A DNA stretch of 48,748 bases from Bacteroidales bacterium (lineage in GTDB: Bacteria > Bacteroidota > Bacteroidia > Bacteroidales > WCHB1-69), in NCBI GenBank assembly GCA_024400835.1, contig JAKSMC010000025.1, positions 1 to 48,748 on the forward strand, written 5' to 3'. The notes under the pieces are model-generated. The model was not told the origin of the DNA, did no database searches, and worked only from the letters and a program-made list of their open reading frames with translations. A program made the translations under genes and the position numbers. Below, in pieces: positions 15,890-24,017 of this stretch (the first letter of the stretch is position 1; the number at the start of each line of letters is the position of its first letter).

Positions 15890-16605
15890 ATTCGTTTTTT
15901 TGTTTGTTAATAATAATGTTGAAAAAGTATAGAATTACCCTAAGTAACTGGTAATATGGAACCTGTTTCAAATGACCTTGAAATACATTTTGAAATACGC
16001 CAATAAACAAATAACGAAGTAAAAAGGGTAATCCAATCTTCTTGCGGAGGAGCGTATGAGTATTCAACCCACCTGCCGAAAAATAACTGCTACAACGACA
16101 GGTGGCAACATTTGATGAATTGGTTTTGGCCCAACCACACTAAATCTTGTAAAACCAATCGTGTTAATATGTGTGTGTAATCAAGCTTCATAAAGAGAGT
16201 AACTTATAAGGAACAATTATTTGAAAAACGTTGCAAAGATAGGGAAAATAAGTGTCAATTAGGTTGGAACAGGAAATATTTTTGCACATCTTTAGAAATG
16301 TTGATATTGTATTACTACTGATGCGATAAATTTCGAATGTCAGTTTTTTTGTTTTATTCCCGTCGGGCCTGCCCGAACGGAGGTACTCATTCCCCCTTAT
16401 TTTAGAAGGGGAATTTATGATCGCGCAAAATTTGCTTTTGCGCTTAATGTGGAGTATAATAACCTCGTATCTTTGAGAAATGAATAAATATTGTTTTTCA
16501 AATCAAAAAAAACAAAGAACGTTCGTAGTTTACATTATATCACTAATTTATAAGAATTTTTCAGAATTTATCGCAACACTAGTAATATTGTATCAGGAAG
16601 AAACA
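15890..16605. other. Gene-poor AT-rich region with several hairpins
   Basis: No convincing gene. Visible elements include a GGGC-ct-GCCC stem near 16364-16375, an ATTCCCC/GGGGAAT stem at about 16390-16415, and a GCGCAAAA/TTTTGCGC stem at about 16424-16444. A lone TATCTTTG box on the plus strand at 16468-16475 is followed by a 55-codon ORF at 16480 that runs through the terminator hairpin at 16606-16639; I did not call it. Confidence 0.5.
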
Positions 16606-16639
16606 AATAACGGCATTCCAAAAATGGAACGCCGTTATT
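16606..16639 (-). terminator. Terminator downstream of the 16693-17892 aminotransferase
   Basis: AATAACGGC and GCCGTTATT form a 9-bp stem extended by TTCCA/TGGAA, and it lies about 55 bases past the aminotransferase stop. T-rich sequence flanks both sides, so it may work in both directions. Confidence 0.65.
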
Positions 16640-16692
16640 TTATTTGAATTTTGGGAAAAAATCTAAAGCAAACTTTGTCAGTTCACTGTCCG

Positions 16693-17892
16693 TTAGTTAG
16701 TTCTGCCGGGATAAACCTTGAGGGCTTCTTCCAGACATTTAACGGCCTTCTTCAAATCTTCCACTTTCAAGCAGTAGCTGATACGAACTTCGTTGGTACC
16801 TTGGCCCGGGGTGGAGTAGAAGCCGGTGGCGGGAGCCATCATCGTGGTTTCGCCGTTGTAGTTGAATTCTTCCAGCATCCATTGGCAGAAGCGGTCGGAA
16901 TTGTCGATGGGCAGTTGGGCAACGCAGTAGAAAGCGCCCTTAGGCATTGGAACGAAACAGCCGGGAATGGCGTTTACGCCGTTGACAACGGTGTTACGAC
17001 GGGCAACGTAGTCGGTGATGACAGCGTCGAAGTATTCCTTCGGAGTGTCAACAGCAGCTTCGCCGAGGATTTGGCCGTAGGATGGAGGGGATAGACGAGC
17101 CTGGGCGAATTTCATTGCGGTGGAATAAACTTCCTTGTTGTGTGTGATGAACGTACCGATACGAACACCGCAGGCGCTGTAACGTTTGGAAACGGAGTCC
17201 AAAAGGATGACGTGGTCTTCCAAACCTTTCAAATGCATAACGGAGAAATGTTCTGCGCCATCGTAGCAGAATTCGCGATATACCTCATCTGCAAACAGGA
17301 AGAGGTCGTGTTTCTTAGCGATTTCGCCCAATTGGAGAACTTCTTCTTTGGTATAAAGGCAACCAGTCGGGTTGTTCGGGTTACAAATCATAATGGCCTT
17401 TGTCTTCGGCGTGATGACCTTTTCAAAATCCTCGATGGTAGGAAGGGCGAAGCCGTTCTTGATGGAGGAGAGGATAGGCTTCACCACGACACCGCTCATC
17501 TTGGCAAAAGTGTTGTAGTTTGCGTAGAACGGTTCCGGAATGATGATTTCATCACCGGGATCCATACAGGCGTTGAAGGCGAAAGTGAGGCCTTCGCTGC
17601 CACCGGTGGTGACGATGATTTCGTCGGTGGTGATTTCAATACCTACGCTGTGGTAGTATTCCACCAATTTTTTGCGGTAGCTGAGGTTGCCGGCAGAGTG
17701 GGAATAAGCAATGACGGGAATGTCGGCATTTTTGACGGCCTCGCGAGCACCCTTCGGGGTCTCGATGTCCGGTTGGCCGATGTTCAAATGATAAACGTGG
17801 ATTCCGCGTGACTTGGCAGCATCGGAAAAGGGAACCAATTTACGAATTGGTGAGAAGGCTATGGATTGGCCTTTTTGGGAAACTTTTGGCAT
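16693..17892 (-). CDS. PLP-dependent class I/II aminotransferase
   Basis: The 399-aa fold-type I aminotransferase has the PLP-binding Lys236 in DSVSKRYSACGVRIG, Asp202 (ADEVY) for the pyridine nitrogen, and the NPNNPTG segment at 171-177. The substrate arginine near the C-terminus lies in NEVRISYCL. Members transfer amino groups between 2-oxo acids and amino acids such as aspartate or aromatic residues; the exact substrate is not readable. It is a single gene with its own promoter (17945-17952) and terminator. Confidence 0.9.
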   Translation of the reverse strand: MPKVSQKGQSIAFSPIRKLVPFSDAAKSRGIHVYHLNIGQPDIETPKGAREAVKNADIPVIAYSHSAGNLSYRKKLVEYYHSVGIEITTDEIIVTTGGSEGLTFAFNACMDPGDEIIIPEPFYANYNTFAKMSGVVVKPILSSIKNGFALPTIEDFEKVITPKTKAIMICNPNNPTGCLYTKEEVLQLGEIAKKHDLFLFADEVYREFCYDGAEHFSVMHLKGLEDHVILLDSVSKRYSACGVRIGTFITHNKEVYSTAMKFAQARLSPPSYGQILGEAAVDTPKEYFDAVITDYVARRNTVVNGVNAIPGCFVPMPKGAFYCVAQLPIDNSDRFCQWMLEEFNYNGETTMMAPATGFYSTPGQGTNEVRISYCLKVEDLKKAVKCLEEALKVYPGRTN

Positions 17893-17944
17893 AATGCTAT
17901 ATATTTGATAATTAGTAAATTAAAAATTTTCTATTAGAAGCGGG

Positions 17945-17952
17945 CAAAAATA
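17945..17952 (-). promoter_or_regulatory. Promoter -7 box for the aminotransferase
   Basis: TATTTTTG on the minus strand, about 53 bases before the start codon. A weak AACCATT/AATGGTT stem lies immediately upstream. Confidence 0.5.
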
Positions 17953-18016
17953 CAAAAAAAACCATTGGGCTGAAGAAAAATGGTTAGGAGTCACAGGTTT
18001 CAGGGTTTAGGATGTA

Positions 18017-18036
18017 GGACGCAATTCATTGCGTCC
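18017..18036. repeat. Dispersed palindrome GGACGCAAT...ATTGCGTCC, copy 1
   Basis: GGACGCAATTCATTGCGTCC is a near-perfect palindrome. Close copies lie at 20901, 25954 and 29768, all intergenic. It resembles REP-like extragenic palindromes. Confidence 0.75.
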
Positions 18037-18105
18037 GTTCAAAGTTTCTGCTTTTAAGAGCAGGTACTCGCATTTCTACCTATCTACAATTATACTTAAT
18101 CTACA

Positions 18106-18137
18106 TTATTGTATTATCGCATTTTTTTCTATTTTTG
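18106..18137 (+). promoter_or_regulatory. Promoter of the toxin-antitoxin pair, with degenerate octamer units
   Basis: Two octamers (TTATTGTA, TTATCGCA) are followed by TTTTTTTC and then the -7 box TATTTTTG at 18130-18137. This is the same layout as the promoters at 20962, 23325 and 24912. Confidence 0.5.
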
Positions 18138-18153
18138 CACCCTTGAAAAAATT
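18133..18153 (+). repeat. 21-bp direct repeat shared with the trxA promoter, copy 1
   Basis: The 21 bases from the -7 box into the leader are identical to 18771-18791. The toxin-antitoxin pair therefore lies between two copies of the same promoter segment. Confidence 0.8.
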
Positions 18154-18207
18154 TCTCATAACTATTGTAAAACGAATTTTTCAATTATTTATCAAAAAAC
18201 GAATGTT

Positions 18208-18408
18208 ATGGTTACGGTGACATTGGAATATGAAGAACGAAATCCTATAGCTCAAAGTGTAATAAAAATGTTGCACACATTGGGTGTATTTAAAATCAGC
18301 AAGGCTCAAGTTATAAGTGAAGAAGAGCTTTCTGAAGAGAAGGAAAAAGAGGGTTTTCTTTATACTTCTAAAATCAACGCATCTAAACATTTTGAAAAAT
18401 ATCTGTAA
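18208..18408 (+). CDS. Putative antitoxin of a PemK/MazF-type pair
   Basis: The 66-aa protein begins MVTVTLEYEERNPIAQSVIKML, continues with an acidic middle (SEEELSEEKEKEG) and ends in a basic/aromatic tail (SKHFEKYL). This is the size and layout of small type II antitoxins, with an N-terminal structured part and a C-terminal toxin-binding tail. The stop is separated from the toxin ATG by one base. The frame is open upstream to 18109, but the -7 box at 18130-18137 rules out that start. Assignment rests mainly on pairing with the recognisable toxin. Confidence 0.7.
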   Translation: MVTVTLEYEERNPIAQSVIKMLHTLGVFKISKAQVISEEELSEEKEKEGFLYTSKINASKHFEKYL

Positions 18409-18409
18409 T

Positions 18410-18742
18410 ATGAGGTATGAGCAAAGGGATATTGTGGAAATAAACTTTATGTTTCCTGATGGGACATCCAAACCGCATCCTGCATTAATTGTTTCGAATA
18501 ATGAACTTCAGGCAGAAGAAGGTTTCATCTATTTATCAATGATATCTTCGAAAGCGTACAATCCTCAATATAATTTTGAATTGAGAAGTGAGATGCTGAC
18601 GACACCTTTACTTAAACAAAGTTTTGTTAAATGTCAGTTATTGGTTGGAGATGTGGAACGTGATGTCATTCGTAAGATAAGTCGTGTAAAACAGCCCTAT
18701 TTCAATCAGATTATAGAAAAAATCAAAACGACGATTTTTTAA
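18410..18742 (+). CDS. PemK/MazF-like toxin (putative mRNA interferase)
   Basis: The 110-aa protein fits the MazF/PemK fold: an N-terminal strand QRDIVEINF, a loop leading to KPHPALIVSNN, the strand FIYLSMISS, and a late SFVKCQLLVGDV segment. MazF toxins cleave mRNA at specific short sites. The catalytic Arg usually found before PA(V/L) is His here (KPHPAL) and the second catalytic position is Ser rather than Thr (MISS), so this is either a divergent subgroup or an attenuated enzyme. It is translated directly after the antitoxin. The ATG at 18410 is chosen over 18317, which would overlap the antitoxin. Confidence 0.8.
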   Translation: MRYEQRDIVEINFMFPDGTSKPHPALIVSNNELQAEEGFIYLSMISSKAYNPQYNFELRSEMLTTPLLKQSFVKCQLLVGDVERDVIRKISRVKQPYFNQIIEKIKTTIF

Positions 18743-18767
18743 ACAAATCAAGTTCATTCTTTTTATT

Positions 18768-18775
18768 TACTTTTG
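18768..18775 (+). promoter_or_regulatory. Promoter -7 box for trxA
   Basis: TACTTTTG, about 38 bases upstream of the trxA ATG. The following bases repeat those at the toxin-antitoxin promoter. Confidence 0.6.
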
Positions 18776-18791
18776 CACCCTTGAAAAAATT
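18771..18791 (+). repeat. 21-bp direct repeat, copy 2 (trxA leader)
   Basis: Identical to 18133-18153. It covers the end of the -7 box and the start of the trxA leader. Confidence 0.8.
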
Positions 18792-18813
18792 ATAAACTTA
18801 AAATAACATTATT

Positions 18814-19128
18814 ATGGCATTAGCAATAGACTCTACAAATTTCGAATCACTGGTAAGCGGTGATAAATTAGTTGTTATTGACTTCTGGGCACAGTGGTGT
18901 GGCCCTTGCAAAGCGTTAGCTCCGACCATCGACGAATTGGCTGCAGAATACGAAGGCCAGGTCGTCATCGGCAAGTGCGACGTGGATGAAAACAACGACA
19001 TCGCCGTCCAATTCGGCGTGATGAATATCCCGATGCTGGTCTTTGTCAAAGGTGGCGAATTGAAAGACACCCTCGTCGGCCGCGTTCCCAAAGAGGAAAT
19101 CGCCAAGAAAATCGAGATGTACAAATAA
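18814..19128 (+). CDS. trxA: Thioredoxin
   Basis: Thioredoxin reduces protein disulfides in the cytoplasm using electrons from thioredoxin reductase. The 104-aa length is typical. The active site WCGPC has Cys29 and Cys32, and the conserved cis-proline is in NIPML. No signal peptide is present, so it is cytoplasmic. It has its own -7 box and lies 42 bases upstream of the POT transporter gene on the same strand. Confidence 0.96.
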   Translation: MALAIDSTNFESLVSGDKLVVIDFWAQWCGPCKALAPTIDELAAEYEGQVVIGKCDVDENNDIAVQFGVMNIPMLVFVKGGELKDTLVGRVPKEEIAKKIEMYK

Positions 19129-19170
19129 GTTGAATTTTCATTTATTCATTAATCAAATTACTTAATCCTT

Positions 19171-20823
19171 ATGTTATTAACTATTTTCATCATCTGCCTC
19201 GTCGTAGTAATTCCGTTTTTGCTTTACTACGTGAGAGTAGCTAAAAGAGACCATCCGAAAGGTCTTATCGCAGCTGCATTAAGCAATATGGGCGAGCGTT
19301 TCGGTTATTACATCATGAACGCCATCCTCTTGCTCTTCCTGGTTTCCAAATTCGGTTTGCCTGATGGCACTGCTGGTTTGATCTATTCTGTTTTCTATTT
19401 CGGTATCTATGTGTTGAGCTTGGTGGGCGGTATCATCGCTGACAAAACCCAGAACTACAACAAGACCATCCAATGGGGTTTGATTATCATGTCCCTCGGT
19501 TATGTGGCTTTGGCTATTCCATTGTTCAGCAAAACCAACGGTCTCATTGCAGACGGCACTGGCCAATGGTGGGGTATCTTAATCTTCACCTGCATCGCAT
19601 TGCTCTGCATCGCCTTCGGTAACGGCTTGTTCAAAGGCAACTTGCAGGCTATCGTTGGTAAGATGTATGACGAGTATGAAGCTGAGGCTGCCAAAGAAGG
19701 CCCTGAAGCCCTCAAAGTCGCTAAAGATCGTCGTGACTCCGGCTTCCAGATTTTCTACGTCTTCATCAACATCGGTGGTGTGTTTGCTCCGCTGATCGCT
19801 CCTGCTGTTCGCCAATGGTGGTTGAATGCTCACAACTTTGTTTACAATGCCGACATGTCTGCTCTTTGCCACCAATATCTGGCAGATGGCCAACTGACCC
19901 AGAAGTTCACCGAAACGGCTGCCCTGGCCACCAACGGTGCTGCCATCACTGACTACACGGCATTCTGCTCCGACTACATTACCGTTTTCAACACCGGCGT
20001 CCACTTCGCATTCATCGCATCTGTGATCGCTATGTTGATTTCCCTCACTATTTTCTTGTGCACTAAGAAGAAATTCCCGCAACCTGCTAAGAAAGAAAAA
20101 GCAGAAGTTGTTGAATATACCGCAGAAGAAAAACAAGCTATGGCTAAGGAAATCAAACAACGTCTGTACGCTTTGTTTGCAGTTCTCGGCATCGCTATCT
20201 TCTTCTGGTTGTCATTCCACCAGAACGGTCAGTCATTGTCCGTATTTGCCCGCGACTTCGTCCAAACCGAATCCATCGCTCCTGAAATCTGGCAATTGGT
20301 GAACCCGTTCTTCGTCATCGTGCTTACCCCGATCATTATGATTGCTTTTGCAGCATTGGCAAGAAAAGGCAAAGCTATCTCTACCCCTCGCAAAATCGCC
20401 ATCGGTATGGGTATTGCCGGTTGTGCTTACTTGTTCCTGACCATCATCTCCATCATCAACAACTATCCTTCAGGTACGGAATTCCGTTTGATGGACGCTG
20501 CTCAGATGGCTGCTGCCGGTATGGCAAAGGCTGCTCCTTGGGTGCTCATCGTGACCTACTTCTTCTTGACCGTTGCTGAGTTGTTCATCTCTCCGCTGGG
20601 CTTGTCCTTCGTTTCCAAAGTGGCTCCTCGCCACATGGTCGGCCTCTGCCAAGGTTTGTGGCTCGGTGCTACCGCTATCGGCAACTTGATGATTTGGATC
20701 GGACCGGTTATGTACAACGCTTGGCCAATCAAGTACTGCTGGATCGTCTTCTTAGCTATCTGCCTTGTCTCTATGGGCGTTATGCTCGGCATGGTGAAAT
20801 GGCTGGAAAGAGTTACTGAGTAA
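19171..20823 (+). CDS. POT-family (PTR2) proton-coupled peptide transporter
   Basis: The 550-aa major-facilitator protein carries the POT signature near TM1 (NMGERFGYYIMNAILLLFL, a variant of ExxERFxYY), the proton-coupling motif of di-/tripeptide symporters. About 12-14 hydrophobic helices are visible, with long soluble stretches at ~165-265 and a Lys/Glu-rich loop at ~295-325. It should import small peptides with protons. A strong terminator follows at 20848. Confidence 0.9.
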   Translation: MLLTIFIICLVVVIPFLLYYVRVAKRDHPKGLIAAALSNMGERFGYYIMNAILLLFLVSKFGLPDGTAGLIYSVFYFGIYVLSLVGGIIADKTQNYNKTIQWGLIIMSLGYVALAIPLFSKTNGLIADGTGQWWGILIFTCIALLCIAFGNGLFKGNLQAIVGKMYDEYEAEAAKEGPEALKVAKDRRDSGFQIFYVFINIGGVFAPLIAPAVRQWWLNAHNFVYNADMSALCHQYLADGQLTQKFTETAALATNGAAITDYTAFCSDYITVFNTGVHFAFIASVIAMLISLTIFLCTKKKFPQPAKKEKAEVVEYTAEEKQAMAKEIKQRLYALFAVLGIAIFFWLSFHQNGQSLSVFARDFVQTESIAPEIWQLVNPFFVIVLTPIIMIAFAALARKGKAISTPRKIAIGMGIAGCAYLFLTIISIINNYPSGTEFRLMDAAQMAAAGMAKAAPWVLIVTYFFLTVAELFISPLGLSFVSKVAPRHMVGLCQGLWLGATAIGNLMIWIGPVMYNAWPIKYCWIVFLAICLVSMGVMLGMVKWLERVTE

Positions 20824-20847
20824 TCTTTCACTTATATATATTATTGT

Positions 20848-20879
20848 AAGGGACGGTGCAGTGCGCCGTCCCTTTTTTT
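20848..20879 (+). terminator. Terminator of the trxA/POT unit
   Basis: AAGGGACGG pairs with CCGTCCCTT around a short GC-containing loop, followed by seven T. Confidence 0.88.
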
Positions 20880-20900
20880 GTTTAAGGTTTCCCGTTGTAG

Positions 20901-20920
20901 GGACGCAATGAATTGCGTCA
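20901..20920. repeat. Dispersed palindrome, copy 2
   Basis: GGACGCAATGAATTGCGTCA is one mismatch from a perfect palindrome and the same element as at 18017, 25954 and 29768. It lies between the POT terminator and the next promoter. Confidence 0.75.
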
Positions 20921-20961
20921 GTTCAGGTTTTCCGGAAGCCAAAGTCAATGTCAAAGTTTCC

Positions 20962-20992
20962 TTACCGCATTACTGCATTTTTCGTACTTTTG
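20962..20992 (+). promoter_or_regulatory. Promoter with two octamer units, S41 protease gene
   Basis: TTACCGCA and TTACTGCA are followed by TTTTTCG and the -7 box TACTTTTG (20985-20992), 23 bases before the ATG at 21016. Confidence 0.6.
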
Positions 20993-21044
20993 CGCCATCA
21001 CTAACGTACAATCGTATGAGGACAATCATCACAAGCAAACCGTG
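20962..21044 (+). repeat. 83-bp promoter-plus-start repeat, copy 1
   Basis: Identical to 23333-23415. It covers octamers, -7 box, leader, start codon and the first ten codons (MRTIITSKPC). Confidence 0.92.
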
Positions 21045-23043
21045 CATTACGTTCAATCAAAAGAATTATCACGTTACGAAGAAAATATATTTGATTGTTC
21101 TATTGTTTACTTCTGTTTGTTGTCAAGCACAATCGCCTCTTTTTTTATGGCCCATAGCTGGCAAACAGACTGGCGTGGGGGTTGTTTATAGACCGAACGA
21201 TGTTATATGTGGGGAAAGAAATAATGAAAATCTCATTATTTCGGGTGAACTTAATTCTATTGTATTAGCTCCTGTTGACGGCACCGTTCAGACATTCAAT
21301 TATGTCTATTACAATAATCTAACAAGTTGCGACTTTATTGGATATGCTCCAACAAGCAATTGGGAAATGGATGTATCTGCTATTCAGAAACAATTTTCTC
21401 AAAAAAAATATAATACTCGATTTATTTCAGTAACCATTGGCATAAAAACGTCTAATGGACAAATCATTTATTTGGAAGGAATACGTCCCGTTCATCCTTT
21501 TAAAACTGGGCAACGAATTAGTCAAGGAGATACAATCGGGCATATTGGTTTCTTGTTTCAAAAAATATCTATACCCACAATCTCAATTTCGGTTGTTAAA
21601 GATGGTCAAGCATCGGATCCAATGAGTCCTTTTGGTTTAAAGACCACTTTTCACCCTATAATTGAGAAGAATGTAATTTCTCTTTCTAAATCAGAAGCTG
21701 TTGAAGATTATGATTATTTGATTTCCACATTAAATGAAATATATCCGGGATTATACGATTTTTGCACCACCCAACAATGGGATTCCATTATCCATACCCT
21801 GAGAGAAAGAATTTCCGATAGGATTCTATATCGAGACTTTTTTACGCTACTCCAAGAACTGATTTCATTCCAACGCGATAATCATTTGGCGATAAGCACC
21901 ATTCCTAAATCCAAGTATAATGCAAGCAATTTCAAATTACATGATGTGGCTTTCGGCATTCTTAATGATTCATTGATAATCACCCGAACTATGCCGGAAT
22001 ATGATTCCTATTGGGGCAAACATATCATGTCCATCAATGGAATTTCGGAAGATTCCGTCATTCGGTTTATGCGAAGCCATAATTTTACAACGACGGATGG
22101 GCTGGTCAAAAGTACTCCTTCATACAATCTGACTTTATTTGGATTCAATTATTTGAACTATGATGAGAAGACAGACCACTTTGATCTTCTTTTAGATGAT
22201 GGAACTCACATTGGTTACTCAATCGTTCAAAATCAGAATAAAGGTAAGCAGGTTTGCAAATCCTATTCTCAAAACTGGTTTAGCCATTTCTTTTGGAATA
22301 ATGATTTATCAATGAATCTATTAAATGACACAACTGCTTATTTGGGCATCAACTCATTTGAGTTGAATGAACTTGAAATAGATTCTATCAGCCATTTTTT
22401 GCAAATGCTCTGCCGAAAAAACATCCCAAACCTGATTATTGACGTTCGAAACAACAATGGGGGGGATTCGGAAACAGAAGGAAAACTGTTTTCCTATTTT
22501 GCAGATAAGCCGTTTACTTTATTCGAGTTAAAATACGTAAACAAACAGAAAGACTTTGGCTTCCTCAATCATTGCCTGAATCTTCCTGAAGATATTGAAT
22601 TGTTCTTAGAATACCATCCATTAGAAAACAAAGGGTATGTTTTTGATAATCCTGAAGCAATTTATCCTGATGCTTTCACACACTATGACGGGCAAGTATA
22701 TGTGTTGACGGACAATCGAACGCTTTCCGCTGCCGCCACATTTGCCTATCACTTCAAAAAATACCACAAAGGATATATCGTAGGCAGAGAGACAGGGAGT
22801 TCCATTACACAAATGAATGCAGAGAAATTTGCCAATATACTCCTTCCCAATTCTAATATCGAAATTCGTGTTCCAATGGTCAAAATCTATCTGGACAAAG
22901 ATAACATCATCACCCCTTACGGACGAGGCGTGCTCCCTGATTATGAAATTCCACTTGATTTAGATGAACTTTCGTCAGGAAATCCGGATAAAATCATCCG
23001 GGAATGTTTAGAGATAATTGGGAATCAGAATCATATCAAGTAA
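21016..23043 (+). CDS. Secreted S41-family peptidase with degenerate M23-like domain
   Basis: The 675-aa protein has a hydrophobic export signal at ~22-41 (after an N-terminal stretch supplied by the 83-bp repeat). A beta-rich region at ~45-215 resembles M23/LytM endopeptidases (LAPVDGTV ... GQRISQGDTIGHIGF) but shows no His/Asp zinc motif. A C-terminal S41 (tricorn/CtpA-like) peptidase domain spans ~225-660. Catalytic Ser571 is in NRTLSAAATFA; LIIDVRNNNGGDS and GRETGSS are family motifs. It is probably a periplasmic or surface protease; the substrate is unknown. The open frame begins at 20878, but the -7 box at 20985 makes 21016 the start. Confidence 0.8.
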   Translation: MRTIITSKPCITFNQKNYHVTKKIYLIVLLFTSVCCQAQSPLFLWPIAGKQTGVGVVYRPNDVICGERNNENLIISGELNSIVLAPVDGTVQTFNYVYYNNLTSCDFIGYAPTSNWEMDVSAIQKQFSQKKYNTRFISVTIGIKTSNGQIIYLEGIRPVHPFKTGQRISQGDTIGHIGFLFQKISIPTISISVVKDGQASDPMSPFGLKTTFHPIIEKNVISLSKSEAVEDYDYLISTLNEIYPGLYDFCTTQQWDSIIHTLRERISDRILYRDFFTLLQELISFQRDNHLAISTIPKSKYNASNFKLHDVAFGILNDSLIITRTMPEYDSYWGKHIMSINGISEDSVIRFMRSHNFTTTDGLVKSTPSYNLTLFGFNYLNYDEKTDHFDLLLDDGTHIGYSIVQNQNKGKQVCKSYSQNWFSHFFWNNDLSMNLLNDTTAYLGINSFELNELEIDSISHFLQMLCRKNIPNLIIDVRNNNGGDSETEGKLFSYFADKPFTLFELKYVNKQKDFGFLNHCLNLPEDIELFLEYHPLENKGYVFDNPEAIYPDAFTHYDGQVYVLTDNRTLSAAATFAYHFKKYHKGYIVGRETGSSITQMNAEKFANILLPNSNIEIRVPMVKIYLDKDNIITPYGRGVLPDYEIPLDLDELSSGNPDKIIRECLEIIGNQNHIK

Positions 23044-23065
23044 ATAACATATTAAAGCATAGTTT

Positions 23066-23287
23066 ATGAAAAAAATCATACGGTTCTTTTCCGAGCCCAA
23101 GCGTTTGGCGATACTCAATGCTGTGATGTTAGCTGTTTTGAGTGGTTTCAATTTCCTGATACAGGGACTTGGCGTGCCCGTGCCTTACGCAATAGCCCTG
23201 CTTTTCGTCTGCCTTTATTTGCCCAATCATATCGCGTGTCATTCCAACCCCATTGCGCCGTCAGGTGCAACATTCGCTTACGATTAG
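23066..23287 (+). pseudogene. Internally deleted copy of the 24018-24800 membrane protein
   Basis: The first ~50 residues match the gene at 24018 almost exactly (PKRLAILNAVML ... GVPVPYAIALL), then the frame jumps into sequence that matches the region downstream of that gene (24831-24915). A deletion has removed most of the coding body and fused the 5' end to the 3' flank, leaving 73 codons. It could still make a two-helix membrane peptide but is best read as a remnant. Confidence 0.75.
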
Positions 23288-23324
23288 CGTTGATTCTCTT
23301 CCATAAAAGAACAAACGTCCTCAA
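23252..23324. repeat. Flank repeat of the membrane-protein unit, copy 1
   Basis: Diverged direct repeat of about 24840-24911. It marks the 3' end of the duplicated gene unit. Confidence 0.65.
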
Positions 23325-23363
23325 TTGCCGCATTACCGCATTACTGCATTTTTCGTACTTTTG
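23325..23363 (+). promoter_or_regulatory. Promoter with three octamer units, PH-like gene
   Basis: TTGCCGCA, TTACCGCA and TTACTGCA precede TTTTTCG and the -7 box TACTTTTG (23356-23363), 23 bases before the ATG at 23387. Confidence 0.6.
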
Positions 23364-23415
23364 CGCCATCACTAACGTACAATCGTATGAGGACAATCAT
23401 CACAAGCAAACCGTG
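23333..23415 (+). repeat. 83-bp promoter-plus-start repeat, copy 2
   Basis: Identical to 20962-21044. It gives the PH-like protein the same first ten residues as the S41 protease. Confidence 0.92.
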
Positions 23416-23845
23416 TATCATTGATTTATCTCTAATCAATCAAGGTGGGTATTTCATCCCTCTTGTACTTATGCCTTTAATATGTATTTTCACTTTAGAC
23501 GATTGCCATGTTTGGTGGACAAAGGCACTGAATATTCTCGCCCTCATTATCACAAGCATCCTGTCTCTAAACAGCATTCTATGGCGTACGCTCGGCAAGG
23601 AGATTCTTTCCACCGATGAAGAAAATTTGATTGTTACCCGGAAGGTGCTTTTTCTCAAAAAATCAGAATTGATTTCTGGCAAAGACATTCAAAGCATTTC
23701 CGTAAACAATAGCATACTTGACGAGGAGCGAATTATCATTCAGTGCGCGGATTTCACACGAAAATGTGGCCTTAATCTTACGAACAGCGAACTTACTGAC
23801 GTTTTCAATGAAATCGAACGATTGTTTTTAACTGAGAACGCATAG
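23387..23845 (+). CDS. Membrane protein with PH-like domain
   Basis: The 152-aa protein starts with ten residues shared with the S41 protease because of the 83-bp repeat. Two hydrophobic segments follow (~22-36, ~48-65), then a C-terminal region of about 80 aa resembling bacterial PH (YdbS/bPH) domains: LGKEILSTDEENLIVTRKVL and a strand-rich tail with a final amphipathic helix (DVFNEIERLF). The family is membrane-associated with no defined enzymatic role. The body may have been joined to a foreign start by the repeat. Confidence 0.6.
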   Translation: MRTIITSKPCIIDLSLINQGGYFIPLVLMPLICIFTLDDCHVWWTKALNILALIITSILSLNSILWRTLGKEILSTDEENLIVTRKVLFLKKSELISGKDIQSISVNNSILDEERIIIQCADFTRKCGLNLTNSELTDVFNEIERLFLTENA

Positions 23846-24017
23846 GGGCAAATCGGCAATTGTCGCCAAACGGTTATCCCTGTTTTGGGACATAGAGCAG
23901 CGAAATGAACTCATTACGTCTAATGTGATTCCCCCCCAACAAATGAAAGTTGTTCTAACTCGTGCGGCTCGCCGCAATAATTTCACGGTTATGCCGTTAT
24001 GCCTCTAAAATTTTTCT

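Noticed and set aside
16480..16647. 55-codon ORF after a lone -7 box
   Set aside because: It reads straight through the terminator hairpin at 16606-16639 and has no protein features.
20878..21015. N-terminal extension of the S41 protease from 20878
   Set aside because: The extension covers the palindrome, octamers and -7 box; the shared ATG at 21016 in the 83-bp repeat is the better start.
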